From: Dactylorhiza incarnata
Taxonomy: Eukaryota > Streptophyta > Magnoliopsida > Asparagales > Orchidaceae
DNA length: 64,000 bases
Direction: 5' to 3'
Assembly (NCBI GenBank): GCA_033032865.1
Contig: JAWHQI010000065.1
Location: forward strand, 4,898,001 to 4,962,000
In this document: positions 38,040 to 48,073 of the stretch, one piece after another
Layout of the letters: each line of letters starts with the position of its first letter
Position numbering within the stretch: position 1 is the stretch's first letter
The notes under the pieces: generated by a model
Databases searched by the model: none
Told to the model about the DNA's origin: nothing
Seen by the model: only the letters and a program-made list of their open reading frames with translations
Made by a program: the position numbers and the translations under genes

Positions 38040-40068
38040 GTTCTTGACCCAGACTACCTTGGGTCCTTTTGTTTTTCCACAAAAATTAGAAATGTAAGAT
38101 ATCTCAGGATGATCCTTATAGCCTTGTGGATGATATCTCCTTGGAGGAATTATCCACTTAGTAAACAGATTTTTAGTATATTGAGAATATGAATTCTTCA
38201 GATTTTCAGTAATTTTTCCGTTCGACGAATTTGGATGAATTCGTCGATCGCCGTTCGACGAATGGACGTGATTTCGTCGAGCGCCATTTGATGGATAGAT
38301 ATACTGGAACTCTGAGTTCAGCTTTCGTCGAGCTCCGTTCGACGAATTCGTGTGATTTCGTCGAGCTCTGTTCGACGAATTTATTGAATTCCTCTATTCT
38401 TAATATTCTTGCTTGAAATATTCTTCCTAGCATCTACAACCTCTTTGTTCTTAGCAGAAATAAATTTTACTGGTGTAGATAAAATGTTTTTCTTAATTAG
38501 ATGTGGCTCACTTGATGATGCACCCAAGCTCAATCTGCCACTGAGTCTGGCATTCACTGTGCTTGTGATGTCCATCAGTTTGATACTTCTCCCATTGAGG
38601 GATTCTTCAAATTTCTTAGCTTCAGATAACTTGTTCTCAATGAGAACAATGTGTTCTCTAGAGGCAGCCAACTCTTTCTTAAGATTGACATTATCTTCAC
38701 TTAGTTGGTTCATTTCAGCCAACTTATTTTTGAGAGAGATTATCTCTTTCTCAGATTTAATCAAATCTATACAAAGAGCTCTGAATTCATCTTTGAATTC
38801 ATTTGAATTGAAATCAAAGGTAGAAATTACCTGATCACTATCAATTTCAGATTCTGATTCTTCAGAATTGTTTCCTGAGGCATTGATAGCCATCATGCAG
38901 AAGTTTCTTTCTTCTTCATCATCATTGGAGCTGGATGATGATGCATATTCTGACTCACTGCTTGAGTCATATATAGCCATTAAGCATTGATCTTTGTCAT
39001 TTTCATTCTCTTCATCTTCAGAAGAGCTGGATGAAGATTCTGAGTATATTTCACTCCAAGATTCAGCTACAAAGCCTCTTCCCTTATGCTTGTGTTTGTG
39101 GGAGGATGACTTGCTGGAGTGTCTCTTTTCTTCTTTATCTTCTCTTTTGTCCTTCTTTTGATTCTCTGGACACTCAGGTAGAATGTGTCCAGGTTTCCTG
39201 CAACCAAAACAGATAATTTCTTTAGAATTTGATTTGTCATACCTTGATTTTTCTATGGATCATGAATCCTTCTTTCTGAAGTCTTTTCTAGCCATTTTGT
39301 AGAACCTTTTGGCTAGTAGGCTCATAAACTCCATTTCTCCTGGAGCTTTATCTTCCTCTTCTGTTGCTTGGAAAGCAATGCTCCTTCTTGGATGCTGGAG
39401 ATGAGGTAGATTATTCATCTTCTCTAGTCTTGATAAGCTGCTCATAGGATTTTAGTTTGCCTAACGAGGTCTCAGTAGAGATCTCTTTGAGGCTTCTGGC
39501 TTCCTTGATTGGCCAGATCCTAGAGTCCCATGTGCTGGGGAAGCACATCAGGATCTTATCATTGAATTCAGTGATTGAAATCACTTTGTCTAGAGTCTTC
39601 AGCTCATTGATTATGAGGCTGAGTCTATTATACATATCTGCAACGTTCCCGGTTTCTCCTTTCTTGAAATTCTCATACTGAGAGATGAGATCTTCTATCT
39701 TTTCTCTCATCTGTAGAGCCTTCAACCATGTTGTTGAGGGAAATCCAAATATCTCTGGCTGAGGTGCATTCCACAACCTTTTGAAAAATGTCATCAGACA
39801 TTGTTTGTGCAAAGATATTCATAGCTTTGGCATCTGCACTTCTTTGCTTCTTTTGAGCATATGTACGCTCAGGAGGTGGAACAACATTATTATTTGTTGC
39901 TGCTTCAACACTTGTTGTTGTTGTAGGAGTAGGAGGTCCTGTTAAAATAACATTAAAAATATCCTCATCAATATTCATATATAATCTGATCCTTGCCTTC
40001 CATAATGCAAACTTATTTAGATTGCACATAGGAGGTCTTGTGCTTGAGTATTCTTTGTTCTGTGCCAT
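38040..40068 (-). pseudogene. Sirevirus-like gag, broken
   Basis: It starts with the ATG at 40068 (MAQNKEYSSTRPPMCNLNKF), continuing through an ARDIWISLNNMVEG block, with frameshifts near 39700 and 39420. A CCHC knuckle (CFGCRKPGHILPEC) is readable at about 39185-39225. It is followed by a long acidic Ser-rich and coiled-coil region (38980-38381), as is usual for Sirevirus gags. Hairpin repeats of the TTCGTCGA type sit in the gag-pol spacer at 38218-38372. Confidence 0.85.
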
Positions 40069-40155
40069 GAGTTTTTAGCAAAAAGAAAACTCTAGAGGAA
40101 ATTAAGATCTTATTGATCTTTGGATTCAGGTGTTAGCCTGTAAACAATCAACCAA

Positions 40156-40167
40156 CCTCTGATACCA
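40156..40167 (-). other. Primer binding site, initiator-Met type
   Basis: The minus strand reads TGGTATCAGAGG two bases from the LTR edge at 40170. Confidence 0.9.
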
Positions 40168-40465
40168 ATTGGAAGTAACCTCCGATAGAAGTTGAAAGTG
40201 AGGTTTAGATTTTAGATTTACTCTAGAGGGGGGGGGGGGGGGGTGAATTGAGTATCACAAAGTTTTTCACTTATTTTTATAGCGGAGTTAAAATAGTGAT
40301 ATATATATATGTGTACTGAGTGAGTATGAAACAAAATAATAAATCACACAGCACATCACAGTACAAAAAATAAACACAAACACAGAAGACACAAGGATTT
40401 ATAGTAGTTCCCCAATAAACCTGGGTACATCTACTCTTCTACCACCCTTGGTAGGATTCCACTAA

Positions 40466-40590
40466 GTTTTTGATCAGGTGCCCTATCACCAATGGGTTTT
40501 TGATCAGGTGCCCAAACACCAACCACAGGTTTTTGATCAGGTGTCTGCCACCAACCATAGGTTTTTGATCAGGTGCCCTGCCACCAAAGG
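40466..40590. repeat. Four-unit tandem repeat, about 32 bp, in LTR
   Basis: Units begin gtttttgatcaggtg and end in caccaacc-type sequence. The units differ at several positions. Confidence 0.9.
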
Positions 40591-41319
40591 GTTAACTTTT
40601 GAAGGGAGTTAGAACCCTGTACAAGATGGGATAAAGAGAGTTATGAAGTTCTTCTCTATCAACAAGCTGAGAGAAGACTAGTGGATTTGTTGTTGTAAAG
40701 CTCCCCCTGTCTGATAGAAATTCTTGACAGATAAATGGATAGAGCTTCCCCTTGGATGTAGAATATCTTCCTTGATAGCTGATGAATCTGAGAGGAAATG
40801 TTTCTCAGATTATTGTTGCTCTTTGAAGATTAAGAACTTGCAGATGAAAACTGAGATGAGATTTGTGTTGTTGTTCTCAGAGAATGAAATTGCTGCTGTA
40901 GAAGATGAAGATCTGAAAAGCTTTTTCTTTTCTTGCTTTCTGTTTTTCTCTACTCTGTATTACATCTCTGGTCGAGAGCCTTTTTATTTCTTACTGCAAT
41001 ACTCTCTCTGATCCTTTTTTTCTTGCTGTAATACTTTTTCTTAGAGAATATATCTCTGATTTGAATTTCAAATCCTCTGAATAAGGAATAGAATAATCAG
41101 AATTGATTATGTCTTGGAACTGCAATCTGAATCTTTAATTCCTTGTCCTTTTCAATAAATGATATCCTTTTCCAATAAGCCAAACAACTACTTTCTCGAG
41201 AGAAGACAATGGAAAGGAATAAATAAATGGAAGGATAAAATCCTTGACTTATCTGGAATAATAGATCCGTTGCTAATTTAGTTGATCTGAGATCAGAGAA
41301 TAGAATATAACTGATCTGT

Positions 41320-41690
41320 CTGAAATTCGTCGAACTGAGATAAGAATTCGTCGATCTGAAGTTTGAGTTCTTCGAACTGAATGTTGATTTCGTCAAACTG
41401 AACTTCTGTTGCTGATTCGTCGAACGCAGACTATAGTTCGTCGATCTCAAGTTGGAGTTAGTCAACCTGAAAGATAAACTGCTAAATCTGGCTGGAAGAA
41501 TTGAATTAGTCGATCTGAGAAGCACTTTCGTCGAACACAGAATGGAGTTCGTCGAACTCAATGTGAAGTTCGTCAAACTAAGAAATAAACTTGATTCGTC
41601 GACCTGAAGCACGCCGTTCGTCGAACTCAGAATGGAGTTCGTCGAACGCAGTTTGGAGTTCGCCGAACGCAGAAACTTGGTCTTTTCCTA
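41320..41690. repeat. TTCGTCGAAC array in LTR
   Basis: At least ten ttcgtcgaac/ttcgtcgatc words are spaced about 15-35 bp apart, alternating with ctgaa/ctcag words. It is the LTR version of the hairpin array at 34456-34583. Confidence 0.9.
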
Positions 41691-41799
41691 AGTTCTAACA
41701 GCCTAAAACCTTGACCCTTAGACTATACATTGGGGTCAACTTAGTCCTAGTCAATAGATAGTGATCCCAGCCCGAATCAGTAATAGGGTTGTTCCAACA

Positions 41800-41849
41800 T
41801 TATGTTTGCTTCTTTCATGTCAAAGTGTGAAAAAACATTTCAATTGAAG
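41800..41849 (+). repeat. 50-bp direct repeat of MULE sequence, right copy
   Basis: It is identical to 34060-34109. The first five bases, ttatg, would be the expected 5-bp target duplication; the other 45 should not be duplicated by normal integration. Confidence 0.96.
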
Positions 41850-42755
41850 ATGATCAAAGGAGAACATACATGTTATAGGGTTCCAAATTCACAACATTGC
41901 AACTCTAATTTTCTTGCAAAGAAGTATGAGCAAAATATTAGGAGCAACCCATAATGGCCCGCCAGATCAATGCAGGACCATTGAAAGATGTATAGAGTAA
42001 AAAAGCACGCCTCTAAAGCAATCAACGGAATAGAATTAGAGAAATATGAAAAACTTTGGGATATATATAAGACCAATCCTGATGCTACAATCAAAGTTAA
42101 ATGTAAGCATGATTTGGCTTCACAAACATGCATTTTTAAAAGGCTATATATATGTTGGGGGTGCATTAAAAAGGTTTCATAGCAGGATGTAAACCTATTA
42201 TAGGTTTGGATGAGACTCATTTGAAAACATCTACTGGTGGAGTATTATTATGCGTTGTAGGAATTGATGCTAATAACAACATGTACCATATTGCTTATGC
42301 TATTGTCTTAAAAGAAAATACAAAGACTAACTTGGGACGTGATTTATTTGTCTTCTTATAGAAGATTTATGCATCAAAAACACATTCACATGGTCGTTCA
42401 TTTCAGATAAGCAGAAAGGGTTAAATCAATTAAGGTTTTGTTTGCGGCATATGTACAAACACTTCAAACAAAAACATAGAGGCATACATTTAAAAGACTT
42501 TCTATGGAAGGCAACATCCACTAGTAGACTAGTAGGTTTCAACAATGAGATGGAAAAGTTGAAGTTGAGGGATAAAAAAAGCTTATGACTGGGTTAAAGA
42601 AATAAGAAATAAAAGTCATTGAGCTAAGTCTCATTTTAGTGCCTGACCTAACTGTGACATGTTGTTAAATAATTTTGTTGAGACTTTCAACAAAGTGATT
42701 CTAAAAGCTAGGGATAAACCTGTAGTAACCATGTTGAAGACCATAAGGGAGTTAC
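41850..42755 (+). pseudogene. MULE transposase, central catalytic piece
   Basis: Readable blocks include HTCYRVPNSQHCNSNFLAKK-like decayed sequence, then KPIIGLDETHLKTSTGGVLL, the MULE catalytic signature with the first Asp. GIDANNNMYHIAYAIV and LRFCLRHMYKHFKQKHRGIH follow, then NNFVETFNKVILKARDKP. Several stops and shifts interrupt it (for example after FVFL at about 42360). The frame is cut at 42755 by G1 and resumes at 55379. Confidence 0.87.
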
Positions 42756-44348
42756 TGATGAGTACCTTTTGTACTCATCTTTTAGTATTATTTTAATATA
42801 GTTTTAAATTGAATTTATATAAATTATATGTATTTTCTTATTTAATCTGTTCCTTTTTAATTTCTTCAACTAATTTAAGCTTATTTTATGTTTTGCAGGT
42901 TTTCTGGGCACTTTGAGTAAAAATGTCAAGTACACGCCCAAGGTCACGGCGTGGCCAAGGGCGTGTCAGCCTAAGATGTGTTCCAGACCTGCTGCCGCCA
43001 CTTCGGGCCCATTCCGTGAAGATTCGCCAAGTACACGCCCCAGGTCACGGGCGTGACAAAGGGCGTGACATCCAAGTCACGGCCGGGACCACGCCACCAG
43101 CATCCAGATCGAGCCGCCGCGTCATTTAAAGTTACACGCCCTCGGTCACGGGCGTGACCTCCAGTCACGGGCGTGACTCGCCCCGAACTTCTTCCCGCCA
43201 GAGTTTCCCGCCAGCAGCACTATTTCAAGATTACACGCCCCAGGTCACGGGCGTGACCTAGGGCGTGACGCGTCCGAAACGCCTGCATTGAAGCCAGAAC
43301 GCGCCCTCTCCGCACCAGCATCGATCACGCTCCTTACACGCCCTTGGTCACGGGCGTGACCAAGGGCGTGTAACATCAAATTTCTGCCTATTTCTCCAGA
43401 TCTTCAAGGACAAATTATTAGGATTAGAATTTCATTTTCGTGTACTATTTTCATGTTTCTAGTAGTTCTTATGCTTCTCCTTTATTTCTTATGATGGTAG
43501 CTATTTCAATTCAAAGCTTGTAGTTTCTCTTGTAATCTCAATTTTATGTATTCTTCTTTTTACAATTGACACTAATAAAATCGTAATTTTTAGTCTCTAA
43601 TTTCCCCGCTCTTTTCGCTATGTTTTTTTCCTCCTCTTCTTATGATTCCTCCGTGATCATGAGCAACTAATCACTTTTGTGCTTGGCTTAGATGATCCAA
43701 GGATGATGCAATCTCTTTTTGTGTTTTAGAATTCTGTTCTTAGTGTTAAAACGCTTACGATTTACCGTGGCCAACTCGTTCTAGTAATGGTTTTCATCTT
43801 TTGACGGCCGAGAGGCCCTTAAGACAGATCGGTCAGTGGTAAAGAGAGTCGAACGTACCCCTCGAGAGAGGACATACGTAACTCTTCCGGACGGGATTAA
43901 CATCCCAGTGAGGTCCTTCTCTTAAAGCAAGTCTTAAGCCACTTGATTATAGAACGAGAGTTCGGTCGTGTGCAACTTAAGCTTAGTTGAGCCAACCCTC
44001 GAGAGAGGAGCACTCATGCTTTTGGAACCTCCGCGGTCAAGGCCACTCTAACACGAGATCGATTTCTACTACACGTTTCTTTTGCTTAGTCTAAGGTGAT
44101 TCGAAAGTCGTGCGCTAGTTTTTATTAATTAGTAAAATTAAATTACATAAACCCAACCTTATTCTTCTATCGGTAAAATAATAAACATTCACTCGAAGTA
44201 GAAATACTTAACATGACCCGAGTCTAATACGACCTTGATCTTGCGAGATCCTATACTTCACTCGATACGGTACACTTGCCGTTATCGTTTGTAGTTACAA
44301 TTTTGCACGTCAAGTATTTTTATAACTGCGACGCATTTTTATGCATCA
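42756..44348 (+). repeat. 5' LTR of G1, TATA box deleted
   Basis: Compared with the 3' LTR it lacks 11 bp including the TATA-like tatttaaag (junction at about 43389-43394). It also lacks a 14-bp gggcgtgacc-flanked unit near 43163. A perfect hairpin with 16-bp arms (acacgcccttggtcac) and a gggc loop lies at 43336-43371, one of several cacgccc/gggcgtg palindromes at 42930-43371. Confidence 0.92.
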
Positions 44349-44522
44349 AGTTTTTGGCGCCGTTGCCGGGGATATTTGTTGATATTTTGAAAAGAGTGAA
44401 TTTTATTAATTTTATCATTTTTTTATTTATTAAAAAATATATATATATATAAAAAAAAAATATTTTCTTATTTTTTATTTCAATTCCATTCATTTAAAAT
44501 CCGTTTGTTTTTCAAAAAAATT

Positions 44523-45380
44523 ATGTTTTGGCTATCCGACACGCTTGAGAATGCTAATAATGTCTTAGAACTTTCTGCTTCTATTAACGCGCTTCAAGAT
44601 AAAATCAATGATTTAGAAGCCGCGGTTAGGATAAATAATGTTATTAGGGACCATTCTTCGCAAAATTCTCAAAATTTTAATAAAGAAAATAGTTTTCATA
44701 ACAATTATCAAAATAATTTTTCCTATGAAAGTAATTTTTGTGAAAATAATTTTTCAAATTTCTACGAGAATAATTTTCCTAACGCTAATAATTCTAATTT
44801 TCAAAATTCTCAAAATTTTAATAATGAAAATAATTTTTATTCTAATTATGGAAATAATTTTTCTCGAAATAATTTCTATGATTCTTATGAAAATAATTTT
44901 TCTAACTCTTATGAGAATTCTAGCTATAATTTAAATTCTCAAAATTTTTCTTATGAAAATATTTTTAATTTTAATAAAGGTAATTCTCATGAATCTTATG
45001 AAAATAATTTTCATGATTTTTATTCTAATAATTTTCATGAGGAAAATAATTATTATAAGAAAAATACTTTTTATAATCCAGATAATGCTGGTGATTCTTT
45101 TTCACTCACCGACGTGGATTATTCATGGTGGGAAGGCCACCCGGATAGTCTTCGCGGCAATGAAGAAATTTCATCTCCTAAAAATTTTGTTTCCCTAATT
45201 TCTCCTCCCTCCCAGATTTTAGAAAATTCGTTAAGTCAAGATTTTTCGCATTTTCGTGATAATTCGCTAACGCCACCTATTTTTGAAAATGATGATTCTA
45301 CGCGTTTTGACATAACGATTATTTTAGGGGAGAAATCTTTTATTTTAAACGAACAATCGGATTTTAATCTTTTTCTTTAA
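44523..45380 (+). CDS. G1 ORF: coiled-coil plus Asn/Phe/Tyr-rich low-complexity protein
   Basis: The frame starts at the ATG at 44523 (MFWLSDTLENANNVLELSAS) and gives 285 residues to TAA at 45378-45380. Residues about 8-40 form a heptad-like helix (INALQDKINDLEAAV). About 150 residues follow of NNF/YENNF/SQNFN-type repeats rich in Asn, Phe, Tyr, Ser and Glu, then an acidic SLTDVDYSWWEG region. The same frame continues after the single TAA to 45689 without another stop, so the intact protein was probably about 390 residues. It has no zinc knuckle or recognised gag fold. I do not assign a function; a structural or RNA-packaging role is a guess from its position after the PBS. Confidence 0.6.
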   Translation: MFWLSDTLENANNVLELSASINALQDKINDLEAAVRINNVIRDHSSQNSQNFNKENSFHNNYQNNFSYESNFCENNFSNFYENNFPNANNSNFQNSQNFNNENNFYSNYGNNFSRNNFYDSYENNFSNSYENSSYNLNSQNFSYENIFNFNKGNSHESYENNFHDFYSNNFHEENNYYKKNTFYNPDNAGDSFSLTDVDYSWWEGHPDSLRGNEEISSPKNFVSLISPPSQILENSLSQDFSHFRDNSLTPPIFENDDSTRFDITIILGEKSFILNEQSDFNLFL

Positions 45381-45689
45381 CAAGTGACTCCTCGTGAAAT
45401 TGTTTCTGACCCCTTTGCTTTTGATTCTTCAATTCCTAATGATTTCCATGTAGAGGATGAGCCGTCGCAACTAAACGTCATCGTGGACCCATTTGACGCT
45501 CATCTACAAAAATTCAAATCACCTCAGGTATGGATAGGTGATTCGAATTTACACTCTCAACCTAAAAGCAACAAGGAGAATCAAATAGCAAGTGGAGAAG
45601 TCGCCGGGCAACGGATCACATCCAAATTCCCGCAACGCATATTCAGGGAGTTGCCCGTGCACCTTAAATTCTATTTTCCTTTTAGCTAA
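45381..45689 (+). pseudogene. C-terminal continuation of the G1 ORF after an in-frame stop
   Basis: This is the same frame as 44523-45380, separated only by one TAA. It reads PREIVSDPFAFDSSIPNDFH and ends RIFRELPVHLKFYFPFS. Downstream, an agcgctcttgggaggcacccc word at 45725-45745 and ttggggacaatg at 45821 are typical of plant Tat/Athila elements. Confidence 0.6.
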
Positions 45690-46887
45690 CACTAACCGTC
45701 TAGCTTAAAGACGGGAAAAACAAAGCGCTCTTGGGAGGCACCCCTTGCTTATCTTTAATTTCTTATATTCTTCTTTTAAAAGTTTTTCTTTCAAGTATTC
45801 TTCATACTTAGTTTTAAACATTGGGGACAATGTTTAATTTTAAGTATGAGGGTGTAACTTTGCATTCCCTGTATTTTTATTTGATAAAAAAAATTATAAA
45901 AATTATAAAAATGTAATTTCTTGGAAAGGGCGCTTTGGACTTGAATTCCCATCACAGCTCTTAGTACCTTGCGAACCCTTCACAGGGTAGCCCTTGGGAA
46001 GTCCAAGAAATAATAAAAAATAATAATAATAAATACGCCTAGCCTTGTTGTTTTTAATGTTCTAAAAATTTAGTTTGAGGTACGATTATAAGTATTCCAA
46101 CATTTTTAATTTAGCTAAATATTTTATTTAATCAGAATTTGTTAAATCTAAATTTGAAGTAATTTAGTTTTAAGAAACACTTTATGTTTTTAATTCAATT
46201 AGAGAATTTATTTAACACTACTTCTCCGTTTAATTTTAAATAGCTTCATTTTATGGCAAATTGGCTAATCATATCTAGATTTCTATTATATTCTCTTTTA
46301 ACTTTAAGAACTTAGGAAATTTCATTCCACTAAAAAAAAATTTTGCTCTCAAAATAATTTAATTTATAAACTAGAAGTATTTCTTCCCCCTTATCCTTTG
46401 TTGGCAAATAAAAAAAATGTAGAAAAAGATCATATGTCATGGAAATAAGAAGATAAAATTCATTATTTCCTAAAACATATGCACCCAAAATCATGTCATG
46501 ATGTAAGAGGATAAAATTCATTACATCTAAAACATATACATTTTGGGTTTTTGATTGAAGAGAATTGTTAAAAGATTATATGTCATGGAAAATAAGAGGA
46601 TAAAATTCATTATTTTCCTAAACATATACAATTTCGTATTCAAATGAGGCGAGAGGATAAAATTCATCACCTCTATTCAAGAACTCTTCATTTGCCATTT
46701 CGTTCAAACCCATCCCTAGCCAATTTCATTGTTTCTAGTCCTAAACTAAATTATTAAGAGAGCAGTATTTTAGTAGGTGTCTTTTCCTTAAGCTTTTTTT
46801 ATGTTAGAGTGTCTATAATTTCAATCTAATTTTGTTTGAAAATTTCTATAATTTTGATTGCTAAATAGTTATCTTGAGAAGTAGTTA
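45690..46887 (+). other. G1 non-coding spacer with a four-copy repeat
   Basis: No gene. At 46430-46680 the phrase gaggataaaattcatta, usually followed by aaacatatac, recurs four times with atatgtcatgga in between. The rest is AT-rich. Confidence 0.7.
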
Positions 46888-48073
46888 TGATGTAGCACGC
46901 TCCTACGAGCCTACACGGGTGACGTCTAGGATAATCTCAACACAATACACTCTCTCGATTCCACACAATAACTAAACGCAGCAGCACAATTATTATATTT
47001 ATTTCTCGCGCTAACGTGCGGATAGCCAACCCGCTAGAGATCGTATCACGGCTATAGGCCAAGATCCGATCAAGCTAAAAGGACGAATATTTGCGTCCGT
47101 ACGAGCGTTGTTGTACCAAAGAAAGATCCACCAAAACAAATCCCGATTCGCAAACGGTTGATCTTTCCCCAACAAGAAAATAACAAGGTTCGCCAATCCT
47201 TTCGATAGTATCCGGAAAATCAAACAAAAAATACAAATCTACCAAAGAAAACACCGCGAGAAATTTTACTTGCTTCGAGAAATCACGCTAAAATCGTCCA
47301 CCACAAAAACGATCTAAGAAAGGAGATCTCTTGAGTAGAATTTTCGTTACCCCTCTCGGAATCGTAGATCCGAGATATTGGATCCACTAGGAAATGATCG
47401 CTCTCCTTTGGAAACACGGAAGGGGATCCAAATGATGTAGGAAACTCGTTCGTCTTCCCCGCCTTTGCACCGGAGAGATTCACCCAAACCGTAGGCTCTT
47501 GCACTTGATGTTTTCTCCTCCAAGAGTGGTCGGCTAGAGGGAATTCGTTGAAGAAGATTTTGTGGGGAGGATGGGTATGAGGAGGGAGAAGAGGAAACAG
47601 AAAAGAGAGTTGGAGAGAGAGAGAGAGAGAGAGAGAGGGGGGCCGAAACTTGGAGAAGACCCAAGGGGGGCGGCGACAAGATGAGAGGGAGAGGAGAGGA
47701 GGAGAGATTAGGTTTAGGCAAATTTTCAAGCAAAATAATAATCTAGATTTTAATTAAAGTCTTAGCCTTATATAGGCCTTACAACACAAGTGCTAATAGC
47801 ACACCAAACATAGTGCTAAATGCACACCAATAGTTCAAAATAAAATAATAAAATGCAAGCCATAATTAACTTAAGTCATAACTTAGCAAACATAAAAATA
47901 ATAATTAATTCTTGCGGCGTGGACGAAGATTATAGCCGTGGCCGCCACGGCGCCGCATGTCTTTAGCTGGTGGGCCGTCATCATCATCTTCCGTCGCAAC
48001 TCCATGATCAACCAGTGCGCCATGTCCGTCATCTTCGTCTGCAAGTTGGCCGTCATGGTGGCTGTCGCCATCA
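46888..48073 (-). repeat. 3' LTR of G2
   Basis: It is near-identical to 52409-53591, with small indels (for example in the GA run near 47600 and caaacaaaaa versus caaacgaaaa). The pol frame appears to extend into it, ending at 47905. Confidence 0.93.

Larger units (their letters stand above)
34110..41799 (-). mobile_element. Sirevirus-like copia element lacking its 3' LTR
   Basis: In minus orientation it has a 5' LTR (40170-41799), PBS, gag, pol, a spacer with palindromic repeats and multiple polypurine tracts. It then meets MULE sequence at 34109 with no LTR. Gag-pol order (gag, knuckle, protease, integrase, RT, RNase H) is copia. The multiple polypurine tracts and long palindrome-bearing LTR point to Sireviruses. 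Confidence 0.88.
40170..41799 (-). repeat. 5' LTR of Sirevirus-like element (1630 bp)
   Basis: The plus strand starts TGGAAGTAACC and ends GTTCCAACA. It contains a run of G at about 40229-40246, a four-unit tandem repeat at 40466-40590 and a TTCGTCGA-type array at 41320-41690. Part of it resembles 58540-58600 (acacaaggatttatagtagttcccc). Confidence 0.87.

Noticed and set aside
44638..45198. Ile/Phe-rich frames overlapping the G1 ORF
   Set aside because: They are shifted frames of the AT-rich repeat; the Asn-rich frame has the best start, length and continuation.
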